NCBI RefSeq assembly: GCF_029960785.1
Contig: NZ_JASBQE010000052.1
Location: 19,245 to 83,244 of the forward strand
Source of the DNA: Polyangium sp. 15x6
GTDB lineage: Bacteria > Myxococcota_A > Polyangia > Polyangiales > Polyangiaceae
Direction: 5' to 3'
DNA: 64,000 nucleotides
The translations under genes and the position numbers were made by a program. This document shows, one piece after another, positions 1 through 8,360 of this stretch (position 1 is the stretch's first letter; each line of letters starts with the position of its first letter). The notes beneath the pieces are model-generated. The model was not told where the DNA came from and did no database searches. It worked only from the letters and a program-made list of their open reading frames with translations.

Positions 1-247
1 GTCGCTCCACGAGCGCCGCGCGCGCGCCCTTCTCCGCGGCCTGCGCGAGGTAGTCGTGCCCGTCGAAGCTGTCGCCCGCGAGGGCCACGAAGAGCCCGCC
101 GGGCTCGATCGTGCGCGTGTCGGTCGAGACGCCTTGCACCGAGCCGAGCAAGAAGAGGCTGCGGCCGTAGAGGACGTCGCCCTGGACGATCTGGATCAGA
201 TCGAGGGCCTGGAAGTAGGCCTGGTTCGTGGGGATCGGCGTGCCCAT
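1..247 (-). CDS. murF: MurF, UDP-MurNAc-tripeptide:D-Ala-D-Ala ligase (5' part only)
   Basis: Only the first 82 codons are present; the gene leaves the window at its left edge. The visible part is the N-terminal UDP-binding domain of a Mur ligase, with the family signature STDTRTIEPGGLFVALAGD at about residues 41-59. MurF adds D-Ala-D-Ala to the UDP-MurNAc-tripeptide in the cytoplasm, the last soluble step of the peptidoglycan precursor. It starts with an ATG one base beyond the murE stop codon, so it is probably translationally coupled to murE and is the next gene of the dcw operon. The ATPase and C-terminal domains cannot be seen. Confidence 0.93.
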   Translation of the reverse strand, partial: MGTPIPTNQAYFQALDLIQIVQGDVLYGRSLFLLGSVQGVSTDTRTIEPGGLFVALAGDSFDGHDYLAQAAEKGARAALVER

Positions 248-248
248 C

Positions 249-1865
249 TCAGGCCTCTCCCCGCGCGGCGCGACGCAGACCGAGCGCGCGCTCTGCCTCG
301 ACCCGATCGTCGAACGGCAGCGTGACCGCGCCGATGATCTGGTAGGGCTCGTGGCCCTTGCCCGCGACGAGGACGACGTCGCCCGGCGCGGCTTCGAGCA
401 CCGCGCGCTCGATGGCCTTCGCGCGATCGAGCTCGACGTGCACGGTCGCTTTCCCGCCCGCGAGTCCCGGCAAGATCGCCTCCGCGATGGCGCGCGGATC
501 CTCGCTGCGCGGGTTGTCGTTCGTGACGATCGCCACGTCCGCGCCACGCGCCACGGCCTCACCCATGAGCGGGCGCTTCTTCGGATCTCGATCGCCGCCG
601 CAGCCGAAGACGCAGTGCACGCGGCCCTGACCGAACGCACGCACGCTCTGCAAAACCCGATCGAGCGCGTCCGGCGTGTGCGCGTAGTCGACGAGCACGA
701 TGACGTCGTCCCGCGTCGGATCGTCGCAACGTTCGAGCCGCCCCGGCACGCGGATCGTCCCCGAGAGGACACGCGCCGCAGCGTGGAGGTCGATCTCCAG
801 GAGCCAGCAGATCGCCACGGTCGCGAGCAGGTTCTGCACGTTGTGCGCGCCTACGAGCGGCGACCGGATCGAGAGCTGCCCCGCGGGCGTCCGCGCCACG
901 AGCCAGATGCCCGACGACGTGTGCTCCACCGAGACCGGCGCGACGTCGGCCTCGTCCGGCGAGATGCCGATCCGCGTGGAGAACCGCGCGATCGTCGACG
1001 ACGACGGTCCCGCCAAACCACGCGGCGCGAGCCTCTTCACGAGCTCGGCGCCGAAGGGGTCATCGATGTTGATCGCCGCCGAGCCGGGGCCGAGGTCGAC
1101 GAAGAGGCGCGCCTTCGCCTCGGCGTAGGCCTCCATCGTGCCGTGGTAGTCGAGGTGATCCTGCGTGAGGTTGAGGAACGCCGCGACGCGGAAGCGCACG
1201 GCCTCGACGCGGCGCGCCGCGAGCGCGATGCTCGACACTTCCATCACGAGGTGCGAAGCGCCGCGCAGGTGCATCGCCGCGGCGATCCGCGCGAGCTCGT
1301 CGGCCTCGGGGCTCGTGTGCGTCGACGGCAGGTCGAGATCACCGAACCGATACCCGAGCGTGCCCACGATCCCCGGTCGTTGCCCCGCGGCCGCGAGGCA
1401 CGCCTGCACGAGGTGCGTCGTCGTCGTCTTGCCGTTCGTCCCGGTGACGCCCACGACCTCGAGCGCGAACGTCGGATGCCCGTACACGGCCGCCGACGCG
1501 TACGCGAGCGCGCTCGGCACGTCCGCGACCTCGATCCGCGGCAGGCCGTTCGTCTCGACACTCACCCCCGGCGCCGCGAGCACCGCGCTCGCGCCGCGCC
1601 CGATCGCGTCCGCCACGAAGCGCTCGCCGCTCGTGCGCGCGCCCGGCCGCGCGACGAAGAGATCGCCCGGGGCGACACGCCGCGAGTCGTGATGCACGCC
1701 CGTGATGAAGACGCTCGGATCCCCGGAGGCGAGCTTCGCGCCTGGGATCTCGTTCACGAGATCGCCGAGCTTGCGGCCGAGCTTCGCCTGCTTGCACGAC
1801 GGCGGCGCGCCTTCGCTCGTCTCCCGCGGGTGGAGGAGCTCTTCGTTCGTCCTTTCGTTCGTCAT
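249..1865 (-). CDS. murE: MurE, UDP-MurNAc-L-Ala-D-Glu:meso-diaminopimelate ligase
   Basis: The protein has 538 residues, somewhat longer than the usual ~495, mostly through a ~25-residue charged N-terminus. The ATP-binding loop VTGTNGKTTTTH lies at about residues 140-151. A DNPR motif (in TNDNPRSEDP, about residue 460) is the known mark of ligases that add meso-diaminopimelate rather than lysine, so the organism should have Gram-negative-type peptidoglycan. The ATG was chosen because it overlaps the ftsI stop codon by three bases; the reading frame stays open upstream into ftsI but only as an antisense-like shadow of that gene. It lies between ftsI and murF in the canonical order. Confidence 0.97.
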   Translation of the reverse strand: MTNERTNEELLHPRETSEGAPPSCKQAKLGRKLGDLVNEIPGAKLASGDPSVFITGVHHDSRRVAPGDLFVARPGARTSGERFVADAIGRGASAVLAAPGVSVETNGLPRIEVADVPSALAYASAAVYGHPTFALEVVGVTGTNGKTTTTHLVQACLAAAGQRPGIVGTLGYRFGDLDLPSTHTSPEADELARIAAAMHLRGASHLVMEVSSIALAARRVEAVRFRVAAFLNLTQDHLDYHGTMEAYAEAKARLFVDLGPGSAAINIDDPFGAELVKRLAPRGLAGPSSSTIARFSTRIGISPDEADVAPVSVEHTSSGIWLVARTPAGQLSIRSPLVGAHNVQNLLATVAICWLLEIDLHAAARVLSGTIRVPGRLERCDDPTRDDVIVLVDYAHTPDALDRVLQSVRAFGQGRVHCVFGCGGDRDPKKRPLMGEAVARGADVAIVTNDNPRSEDPRAIAEAILPGLAGGKATVHVELDRAKAIERAVLEAAPGDVVLVAGKGHEPYQIIGAVTLPFDDRVEAERALGLRRAARGEA

Positions 1866-3952
1866 GACGAGGGCTCGAAGAAAAGCTTCACCGCCGAACC
1901 TTTGGGCAGCACCGTCCCCGCCGGCGGCTCGACCTTCGACAGACGACCCGTGCCGAACGCCGTGGGCGTCAGGCCCGCCGCGGTCGCCGCGCGGATCGCC
2001 TCGCGCACGGGTTGTCCGGTCAGATCCGGGACGCGCGTCTCGCCGCTCTTCATCGGCGCCGACGGCGTCACGACGCCCGGCGTGATCGGAGCCACGGCCG
2101 CGCGCGCCTCCGTGAGGACCTGGTACGTACTCGTCGCCGGATCCCCGACCTTCGCTCGATCCGAAACCTCGCTGAGCTTCATGGGCACACTGCCGCGAGG
2201 TGTGACACCGAGGTAACGCAGCGCCATCTCGCCGATGCGACGGAACACCGGCGCCGCGACCGAACCACCGCCGTAGGTGCCGCCGAGCGGCTCGTCGAGC
2301 ACCACCGAGATGACGAGACGCGGCTTGTCCGCCGGGACGAACCCGACGAACGAGGCGACATAGTGCGTGTCCGTATATCTCCCCGTCGCCGGGTCGATCT
2401 TCTGCGCCGTCCCGGTCTTCCCGGCGACACGAAAGCCTGGAATCGCGGCCTCGACGCCCGTGCCTTCGCCCTCGGTCACGGCGACGAGCATCTCCGACAT
2501 CATCTTCGCGACCGTCGCCGACACGGCCTCGCGCCGCACGCGCGGCTGCGTCTCCGAGAGCATCGTGCCCCCGCCGTCCGTCACGCGCTTGATCAGCACG
2601 GGCTCGAGCAACTTGCCGCCGTTCGCGATCGCGGCCATCGCCATCGTGATCTGCAGCGTCGTCACGCTGATGCCCTGACCGAACGACGCCGCCGCCGTCT
2701 CGACGGAGACCCACGGCCTGCCGCGCGGGCGCAAGACGCCCATGCTCTCGCCGGGGAACGGGATGCCCGTCGTGTCGCCGAAGCCGAACCGACGGAAGCC
2801 CTCGTAGAGCCGCTGCTCGCCGAGCCCGAGCGCGATCTTCGACGTCCCGATGTTCGAGGACAAACTGAGGATCTGCGTGACCGTGAGAAACTTGGCCGGG
2901 TGCGTGTCGTGGATGACGACGTTGTCGATCGCCATGTTCCCCTCCTCGCAGTAGATCGAGGCGGTGGGGTTCACGCTGCGCGCGGCGAGCGCGGTGCCGA
3001 TCGAGAAGACCTTGATCGTCGAGCCGGGCTCGAAGCGATCGACGACGCAGCGGTTGCGACGCGCGTCGGGGTCGGCGGCGCTGTAGTCGTTGGGGTTGTA
3101 GCCAGGCGCGCTCGCCATCGCGAGGATCTCGCCTGTCTGCGGATCCGCCACGACGACCGCGCCGCCCGTGGCCTCGTAGGTCTTCATCGCGGCGTCGAGC
3201 TCGCGCTCGGCCGTGAACTGAATCCCCTTGTCGATCGTGAGGTAGACGTTGTGGCCCGCGAGCGCGGCCTCGTCCTCGATCCCCTCGGAGAAGATCAGGC
3301 GGCCCGAGCGATCACGCAGGCCGCGCACCTCGGAGCTCTTGCCGCGTAGCTCGTGATCGAGCGCGAGCTCCAGGCCCTCGCGCCCCTCGCCGTCCGGCGA
3401 GACGAACCCGATGAGCGGACCGCCGAGCTCGCGGTTCGGGTAAAACCGGTGGCCCTCGCCCTCGATCTGGAGGCCACGCAGCGGGTAGCGCTGGTTCTTC
3501 TCGCCGAGCGCGCGCACGGCCGCGACCTCGGCCTCCGAGACCCGGCGCTTCAGCCACACGAAGCGCCGGCGACGGCCGATCTTCTCGACGACCTCCTCCT
3601 GCGGGAGGTTCAAGGCCTGCGCGATGCGCTCGCCGTACTGCTGGATCCGCATCGGCAGATAGCGGTCCTCGATGCCGCGCAGGAGCTCGACCGCGTCGAG
3701 CGAGACGCTCGGCACCTCGACGCTCTCCGCGAGCGACGCGCCGTTGCGGTCGTAGATCGTGCCGCGCTTCGGCGTCACGTGCAGGCGCCGCTGACGCTGC
3801 CGCTCGGCGAGGTCGTACCAGTCCTGCCCGTCCTCGACCTGGATGCGGTGCGCGCCCGACACGATCACGCCGAGCCCGAGGCCCATCATCCCGCAGAGGA
3901 TCCCCATGCGGATGCGGATCCAGCGCGCGCGCTTGGGATCGAGGTTTTTCAC
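1862..3952 (-). CDS. ftsI: FtsI/PBP3-type septal peptidoglycan transpeptidase with a PASTA domain
   Basis: A 696-residue class B penicillin-binding protein with one N-terminal membrane helix (about residues 12-32), a dimerisation domain and a transpeptidase domain. The three catalytic motifs are present: STIK (in EPGSTIKVFS), SSN (in SLSSNIGTSK) and KTG (in GKTGTAQK). A C-terminal PASTA module begins with VPDLTGQPVREAI; PASTA tails are typical of SpoVD/Gram-positive PBPs and of myxobacterial FtsI, but absent in E. coli. It cross-links septal peptidoglycan in the divisome. Its start overlaps the end of ftsL by four bases and its end overlaps murE, which indicates a single coupled transcript. 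Confidence 0.96.
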   Translation of the reverse strand: MKNLDPKRARWIRIRMGILCGMMGLGLGVIVSGAHRIQVEDGQDWYDLAERQRQRRLHVTPKRGTIYDRNGASLAESVEVPSVSLDAVELLRGIEDRYLPMRIQQYGERIAQALNLPQEEVVEKIGRRRRFVWLKRRVSEAEVAAVRALGEKNQRYPLRGLQIEGEGHRFYPNRELGGPLIGFVSPDGEGREGLELALDHELRGKSSEVRGLRDRSGRLIFSEGIEDEAALAGHNVYLTIDKGIQFTAERELDAAMKTYEATGGAVVVADPQTGEILAMASAPGYNPNDYSAADPDARRNRCVVDRFEPGSTIKVFSIGTALAARSVNPTASIYCEEGNMAIDNVVIHDTHPAKFLTVTQILSLSSNIGTSKIALGLGEQRLYEGFRRFGFGDTTGIPFPGESMGVLRPRGRPWVSVETAAASFGQGISVTTLQITMAMAAIANGGKLLEPVLIKRVTDGGGTMLSETQPRVRREAVSATVAKMMSEMLVAVTEGEGTGVEAAIPGFRVAGKTGTAQKIDPATGRYTDTHYVASFVGFVPADKPRLVISVVLDEPLGGTYGGGSVAAPVFRRIGEMALRYLGVTPRGSVPMKLSEVSDRAKVGDPATSTYQVLTEARAAVAPITPGVVTPSAPMKSGETRVPDLTGQPVREAIRAATAAGLTPTAFGTGRLSKVEPPAGTVLPKGSAVKLFFEPSS

Positions 3953-4344
3953 GGAGAACCTCCGGGCGCAGGGGCCTGAGGCGCGGCGGGATCCCCGGCG
4001 GGCGCAGCCGGATCGGGCGCCGCGCCTTCCTGCGCCTGCTCGTCCTGGATCTTCACGACCCAGCGCACCGGGACGACGCGCTCGGGCGGCGGCGGCGTCA
4101 TGCCGAGCAACGTCCGCGCGACCATCTCGACACGCTGCGGGGTCTCGTAGCTCGCGGCCTCCAGCGAGAGCACGCGCTTCACTTCACGCAAACGCCCTTG
4201 CTCGGCGCGCGCGCGGCCGAGCTTGTAGCCGAGATCCACGATCCTCCCGCGCAGGCCCAGGTGCACGACGAACGCCGCCACGCTCGCGACGACCGCGAGC
4301 GACCAGAGGGCGAGGAACGGCCGCTGCTTCATGCGCTCGTTCAT
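3949..4344 (-). CDS. ftsL: FtsL-like divisome protein
   Basis: A 131-residue bitopic protein: a short basic cytoplasmic N-terminus, one membrane helix at about residues 10-30, a coiled-coil-like periplasmic segment (about 35-75), then a Pro/Ala-rich tail. Sequence is poorly conserved in this family, so the call rests on size, topology and its place between rsmH and ftsI. The TPQRVEMVARTLLGM segment resembles the 'TPxRIExxAR' stretch common in FtsL proteins. The ATG overlaps the rsmH stop (ATGA), and the stop overlaps ftsI. The ~45-residue Pro/Ala-rich C-terminal tail is longer than usual. Confidence 0.85.
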   Translation of the reverse strand: MNERMKQRPFLALWSLAVVASVAAFVVHLGLRGRIVDLGYKLGRARAEQGRLREVKRVLSLEAASYETPQRVEMVARTLLGMTPPPPERVVPVRWVVKIQDEQAQEGAAPDPAAPAGDPAAPQAPAPGGSP

Positions 4345-5297
4345 GCGAACACCTCCTCACCGGCGAGCGCGACGCGACGCGCCGCGCGGAGCTTCGCGCT
4401 CCTCGCGCGCGGATTCCCCGCGACCTCCTCGTCCGACGCGACGAGCGGCTTCTTCCAGAGCTGCTCCCACACGCTCGCCTCGCGCAGCGCGTGCTTGACG
4501 ATCCGGTCCTCCAGCGAGTGGAACGAGATGATCGCCACGATGCCGCCGATCTTCAGAACACGCGTCGCCGCGCGGATCAGCGCTTCCAGCTCGTCGAGCT
4601 CGCCGTTCACCGCGACGCGCAACGCCTGAAACGTCCGCGTCGCCGGATCGACCCCGCCCACGCGCGACGGCCCCACGGCTCGCACCACGGCGCGGCGCAG
4701 ATCCAGCGTCGTCTTCAGTTCTCCGTTCGCCAGCGCTTGCTTGATGCAGCGCGCCACCCGACGGGACCTTCGTTCCTCGCCGTAGTGGTAGATCACGTTG
4801 GCCAGCTCGTCGTCGTCGAGCCGCTCGATCAGCTCGAGCGCCGTCTCGCCCGTCGACGGATCCATCCGCATGTCGAGCGGCCCTTCGGCGCGGAAGCTCA
4901 TCCCGCGCGTCGCGTCATCGATCTGCATCGACGACACGCCCACGTCGGCGATGAGCCCGTCCACCGGCCCCACGCCGAGCTTCTCGAGGTGCTCCTCCAC
5001 GTCCGAGAACCGCCCGTGCACGAGCGTCACCCGGTCGCCGAACGGGGCGAGCCGCTCCTTGGCCAGTGCGAGCGCCGACTCGTCGCGATCGAGCCCGATC
5101 AGCCGGCAGCCTGGGGCTCGTTCGAGGATTGCCTCGGCGTGGCCGCCTGCGCCGAGGGTCGCGTCCACGTAGATGCGGCCTGCTTCCGGCGCCAGCGCAT
5201 CGACCACCTCGCGCTGGAGGACGGTCACGTGGGGCGCCTTTTGCGGCTCGGGGGGTGGGGCCTTGTCTCGCATCGGCACGACGTTCACCACGTTCAT
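4341..5297 (-). CDS. rsmH: RsmH, 16S rRNA (cytosine-1402 N4)-methyltransferase
   Basis: The protein has 318 residues, normal for the family. The N-terminus carries the SAM-binding glycine loop VDATLGAGGHAEAIL, followed by LIGLDRDESAL and LIADVGVSSMQID. The C-terminal part contains FQALRVAVNGELDELE and ISFHSLEDRIVK, both characteristic of MraW/RsmH. It methylates C1402 of 16S rRNA. The chosen ATG (MNVVNVVPMRDK) overlaps the mraZ stop by ATGA; a longer frame upstream would run into mraZ and has no support. A second in-frame Met eight codons later is a possible alternative. Confidence 0.96.
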   Translation of the reverse strand: MNVVNVVPMRDKAPPPEPQKAPHVTVLQREVVDALAPEAGRIYVDATLGAGGHAEAILERAPGCRLIGLDRDESALALAKERLAPFGDRVTLVHGRFSDVEEHLEKLGVGPVDGLIADVGVSSMQIDDATRGMSFRAEGPLDMRMDPSTGETALELIERLDDDELANVIYHYGEERRSRRVARCIKQALANGELKTTLDLRRAVVRAVGPSRVGGVDPATRTFQALRVAVNGELDELEALIRAATRVLKIGGIVAIISFHSLEDRIVKHALREASVWEQLWKKPLVASDEEVAGNPRARSAKLRAARRVALAGEEVFA

Positions 5298-5797
5298 AGG
5301 CGGAACTGCTCCGCGATCGCGGCCTTGAAGCTCGCGAGCTCGGCCTCGCTCATCGTCTGGGCGGCCTTCCACCGCTCCTTCGACCAGAGCTCGGCCGTCG
5401 CGCCCATCCCGGCCCAGAGGACATCCTTGTGCAGATCCGCGTGCTCGCGGAGCGACGGCGGCACGAGGATCCGACCTTGTTTGTCGAGCTCGCACTCGAC
5501 TGCGGCCGACAGGTACTTCCGGCGGAAGGCGACGACGTTCGGCTCGAACTGGGGGAGCGCCGCGATCTTGGCTTCGAGCTCCTCCCAGGCGCGCAGCGGG
5601 TAGCAGTGCAGACAGGGGTCGAAGAGAGCCGGCGTGAGGATCAGCGCGATCTGCCCCTCGGGGGCCTGGGGTTTGGGGCGTAGGGCGCCGTCAGGCGACC
5701 CGGAGCCCCAAGCGGCATCGAGCACGTCGCGAAAGCGCGCGGGCAGGCTGGTGCGCCCTTTCGCGTCGATCGCGTGCTCGAAATGACCGCGAAACAT
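5294..5797 (-). CDS. mraZ: MraZ, transcriptional regulator of the dcw operon
   Basis: The protein has 167 residues and two AbrB-like MraZ repeats: FRGHFEHAIDAKGRTSLPAR at the start and a second with KQGRILVPPSLREHA. MraZ forms ring oligomers and represses its own operon in E. coli. The ATG giving MFRGHF was chosen because it matches the family start and follows GGTGGGA; a GTG three codons upstream is possible. A ~30-residue Gly/Pro-rich insertion after the first repeat (around SGSPDGALRPKPQ) is longer than in E. coli. It is the first gene of the dcw cluster. Confidence 0.95.
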   Translation of the reverse strand: MFRGHFEHAIDAKGRTSLPARFRDVLDAAWGSGSPDGALRPKPQAPEGQIALILTPALFDPCLHCYPLRAWEELEAKIAALPQFEPNVVAFRRKYLSAAVECELDKQGRILVPPSLREHADLHKDVLWAGMGATAELWSKERWKAAQTMSEAELASFKAAIAEQFRL

Positions 5798-5882
5798 GGT
5801 TCCCACCGAGTCGGCTCCGCTCGTGTCCGCTGGCCGGACGAGACGCCCGCGCCGGAGATGCCCTCCGGGTCATGGGCATCTT

Positions 5883-5897
5883 TGCCACTTTCTCCCA
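5883..5897 (-). promoter_or_regulatory. Candidate MraZ operator (TGGGA/TGGCA direct repeat)
   Basis: On the minus strand TGGGA (5897-5893) and TGGCA (5887-5883) form a direct repeat with a 10-bp period, just downstream of the predicted start site. Known MraZ sites in E. coli are TGGGN repeats separated by 5 bp, close to the mraZ promoter, so sequence and position both fit autoregulation. The second repeat is imperfect. Confidence 0.4.
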
Positions 5898-5909
5898 CGG
5901 GGCACCGCC

Positions 5910-5938
5910 ACGCTACGGAGAGGGCCCTTGGGTGTCAA
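5910..5938 (-). promoter_or_regulatory. Probable sigma70-type promoter of the mraZ/dcw operon
   Basis: Reading the minus strand, TTGACA (5938-5933) is followed after exactly 17 bases by TAGCGT (5915-5910). This puts transcription start near 5903, about 105 bases before the mraZ ATG. The -35 box is a perfect consensus; the -10 matches in three of six positions. It is the only good match seen in the gap, but no experiment is available. Confidence 0.5.
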
Positions 5939-6248
5939 CAGTTTGCATTTTTTGTGGAGTTTGGCGGATCCCAAGGAAGGTGGGAGTCCTCCCCTCTCCT
6001 ACCTTTCCAGACCAACCTCGGACGTGACGAACTGGCCCTCCGGAGGCGAGATCCAGGCTTCGGTGGGGAGAAGTGGTGGGATCTGGAGTGACCAACGGGT
6101 GGTCCTTCGACGATCCGGAACCGATGCTCCTCTGCACGAGTGCGCAGGTAGACCGATAACGATGGAAATGGCCAAAAAACCCGCACCGATTGGCAGGGCC
6201 GGGGCGCTTGGCTTTTGGTGAATGAGGAGGGGAAAAGTTCTGTGGCTT

Positions 6249-6348
6249 GCATCGACCGCATCGCGGTCGATGCACCTTCGGTCCAGGCCGTGCCTGGTCC
6301 GGGTCCAGGGGTGGATAACCCCTGGTGGGGCCCGGGGTGAAACCCCGG
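6249..6348. repeat. Array of four consecutive perfect hairpins in a 550-bp gene-free region
   Basis: The gap 5798-6357 holds no convincing gene. Close to its right end four inverted repeats follow each other: a 10-bp stem GCATCGACCG (6249-6258/6264-6273, 5-nt loop), a 6-bp stem CCAGGC (6283-6288/6292-6297), a 7-bp stem CCAGGGG (6305-6311/6319-6325) and a 6-bp stem CCGGGG (6332-6337/6343-6348). No T-run follows any of them. They sit just after the stop of the B12-domain gene on the minus strand, so they could stabilise or end its mRNA, or form a structured RNA. Confidence 0.6.
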
Positions 6349-6357
6349 CGCTACGTT

Positions 6358-6756
6358 CTACTCGGCCACGTGCTCGTGGACCCAGTCGATGATGCTCTTC
6401 AGCGGGGTTCCGGGGGTGAAGACGCCCTTCACGCCTGCTTCTTTCAGCCGGACGATGTCGTCGTCTGGGATGATCCCGCCTCCGAACACCACGATGTCGT
6501 CTGCGCCGCGGGCTCGGAGGGCCTGGATCACGGCGGGGAACAGGGTGTTGTGGGCGCCGGACATGATCGACAGGCCCACGGCGTCCACGTCTTCCTGGAC
6601 GGCGGCGCTGGCGATCATGTCGGGCGTCTGGTGCAGGCCTGTGTAGATGACCTCGAACCCCGCGTCTCGTAGCGCGCGCGCGACGACCTTGGCGCCGCGG
6701 TCGTGGCCATCGAGGCCGGGCTTGGCGACGAGGATGCGGATCTTTCGTTCGGTCAT
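6358..6756 (-). CDS. Stand-alone cobalamin (B12)-binding domain protein, methylmalonyl-CoA mutase C-terminal type
   Basis: A 132-residue protein that consists only of the Rossmann-like B12-binding domain found at the C-terminus of acyl-CoA mutases. The DxHxxG motif that supplies the lower axial histidine ligand is present as LDGHDRG (about residues 15-21). It is followed by the conserved GLHQTPDMI, SIMSGAH and GGGIIPDDDI segments. Such small subunits pair with separate catalytic subunits in methylmalonyl-CoA, isobutyryl-CoA or ethylmalonyl-CoA mutases. No catalytic subunit lies in this window, so the substrate cannot be told. Confidence 0.9.
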   Translation of the reverse strand: MTERKIRILVAKPGLDGHDRGAKVVARALRDAGFEVIYTGLHQTPDMIASAAVQEDVDAVGLSIMSGAHNTLFPAVIQALRARGADDIVVFGGGIIPDDDIVRLKEAGVKGVFTPGTPLKSIIDWVHEHVAE

Positions 6757-6811
6757 GGCGATTCGATACCGTCCTCTCCTCAGGAAATCAAAGCGGTTTT
6801 GTCGGTCGCGC

Positions 6812-8221
6812 TCATTGCGCTGCGAACACGAATGGGATGTTCACCGGGGTCGAGCCTCCGGAAGCCGGGAATTTCCAGCCCTTGATGCGGCTGGCGATGC
6901 AGCTCGACAAGCCCGGGTAATCCTTTTCCGCTCCGCTCGCGCTCACCGATTGCACCGCTCCTGAAGGCGCGATGACAATCGAGGCCGACACGCGCGCCGA
7001 CGAGCCGCCCATCCCCTTCGTCGCGTCCAGGGCTGGCTGCCAGCAGCGGCGCTTCACGAGCGGACGGTTCGCCTCGACCACGGCGCTGATCTCGCCCGCG
7101 GACAGCTGCCCCGCGCCGGCCGTCTGCGGCCCGCCCGTGGTGCCGGCCGTCGGGCCGGCGACGTTCGGGCCTTGGAAGCCGGACATATCGATGGCGGCGG
7201 CCGGCGTGCCGCTCTTCGCGGCTTGCGGCCACGGTCCGCCGAGCGGCCGCGCCGAGGTGCCGGCTTTGGGGGCCTCGGTGGGGTCGCCTACGGGAGCGGT
7301 GGCCTCCGTCGTGGGCCCGGCCGAGGGCGGAGCTGCCGGGGCGGCGCTGGCGGAGGCCGTGACGTAGACGATCTGCGGCGCCGACGGGGCTGGGCGGAGC
7401 AGGAGGAAGGCCGCGACCCCGCCGAAGACGGCGCCTGCCGCGATGAGAGCGAGCGCGGCCGGGTGGAGGGAGCCTTTCTTGCGGCGACCGAGGAGGGCGT
7501 CCTCGTCGATGTCGTCTTCCGGGATCTCGGGGGCGACGGTGCCGAGCGACGTGGCCGGGGCGCGTGGGGGCTCGACTGGCTCCGGGGCGGGCGCGGGCGC
7601 CGGACGGACGAGGGTCGCGGCGGCGTCGCTCGTGGTCGCCGCGCCGGGGGAGACCTGGGGCGCCTCGGCGAAGGGGTCGCGCAGGGCGAAGGGGTCTTCG
7701 AGCACGTCGAGCGCGTCGGGCGCGGCCGCGAACGCGTTTTTTCTCGTGGGAAACGCTTCCGCGGACGCCGCGGACCCGATTTTTTGGTGGGAAACGTCTT
7801 CGCGCGCGGCGGGAGCCGTTTCCGCCGTGGGAAACGCGTCCGCAGGCGCCGCGAACGCGTTTTCTACCTGCTCGGGCGCCTTCGCGGCCGGCGCGAACGC
7901 GTTTTCCGTCGGAAAAACGGGTTCGGGCGCGCCGGGAGCCGTTTCCCCCTGAAAAATCGGGTTCGCGGGCGCCCCCAAGGCGTTTCCCACCGGCAAGGGC
8001 GCCTTCGCAGTCGCCGCGAACGCGTTTCCCACGCGCGGGGGCGCGATCGGGCGCGGCGCGGAAGGACCGACGGCCGAGGCGCCGATGCCGGTGGGCCGGG
8101 GCGGAAGGCCCGCCGGTGCGCGCGGCGGGACGAAGCTCACGTGTCCGCACGACGCACACGTCACGCGGCCTGTCGCGCCGGGGTCCAAGGGGGCTTTGCA
8201 CTTCTGGCAGGAGAGGTTCAT
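6812..8221 (-). CDS. AgmX/PglI-type envelope protein: zinc ribbon, disordered repeat region, membrane helix, TonB-like C-terminal domain
   Basis: The 469-residue protein begins with a zinc ribbon (CQKCKAPLD and CASCGHVSF), the MJ0042-like finger common at the N-terminus of myxobacterial proteins. A long Ala/Pro-rich stretch (about 40-210) contains repeated NAFA/NALG blocks. A single membrane helix (about 232-253, in LALIAAGAVFGGVAAFLLL) follows, then another Pro/Ala linker. The last ~90 residues form the AgmX/PglI C-terminal domain, with NRPLVKRRCWQPAL and SASIVIAPSGAVQSV. AgmX-like proteins belong to gliding-motility or envelope complexes of Myxococcus. The exact role here is inferred. Confidence 0.8.
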   Translation of the reverse strand: MNLSCQKCKAPLDPGATGRVTCASCGHVSFVPPRAPAGLPPRPTGIGASAVGPSAPRPIAPPRVGNAFAATAKAPLPVGNALGAPANPIFQGETAPGAPEPVFPTENAFAPAAKAPEQVENAFAAPADAFPTAETAPAAREDVSHQKIGSAASAEAFPTRKNAFAAAPDALDVLEDPFALRDPFAEAPQVSPGAATTSDAAATLVRPAPAPAPEPVEPPRAPATSLGTVAPEIPEDDIDEDALLGRRKKGSLHPAALALIAAGAVFGGVAAFLLLRPAPSAPQIVYVTASASAAPAAPPSAGPTTEATAPVGDPTEAPKAGTSARPLGGPWPQAAKSGTPAAAIDMSGFQGPNVAGPTAGTTGGPQTAGAGQLSAGEISAVVEANRPLVKRRCWQPALDATKGMGGSSARVSASIVIAPSGAVQSVSASGAEKDYPGLSSCIASRIKGWKFPASGGSTPVNIPFVFAAQ

Positions 8222-8360
8222 CGAGGACGCCGCGCGCGGAGGCTCGGAGTCTACTCGACTCGGTCGCGAGGCGAAACTTCCGGGCGCAGAGCCTTGGGTG
8301 CGCTACCCGCGTTGAAGCTTCACGGCGGGCCCTTTATCCCTGAGGGCGGAAGGATCTCGG

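Noticed and set aside
228..2216. Long plus-strand open frame (662 codons) across murE and ftsI
   Set aside because: Arg/Asp-rich translation with no family; it is the antisense of well-recognised genes and is open only because of high GC. The same holds for many other long antisense frames in the window.
5935..6261. Minus-strand 108-codon and overlapping 120-codon open frames in the dcw upstream gap
   Set aside because: No family, no ribosome binding site, and composition unlike neighbouring genes.
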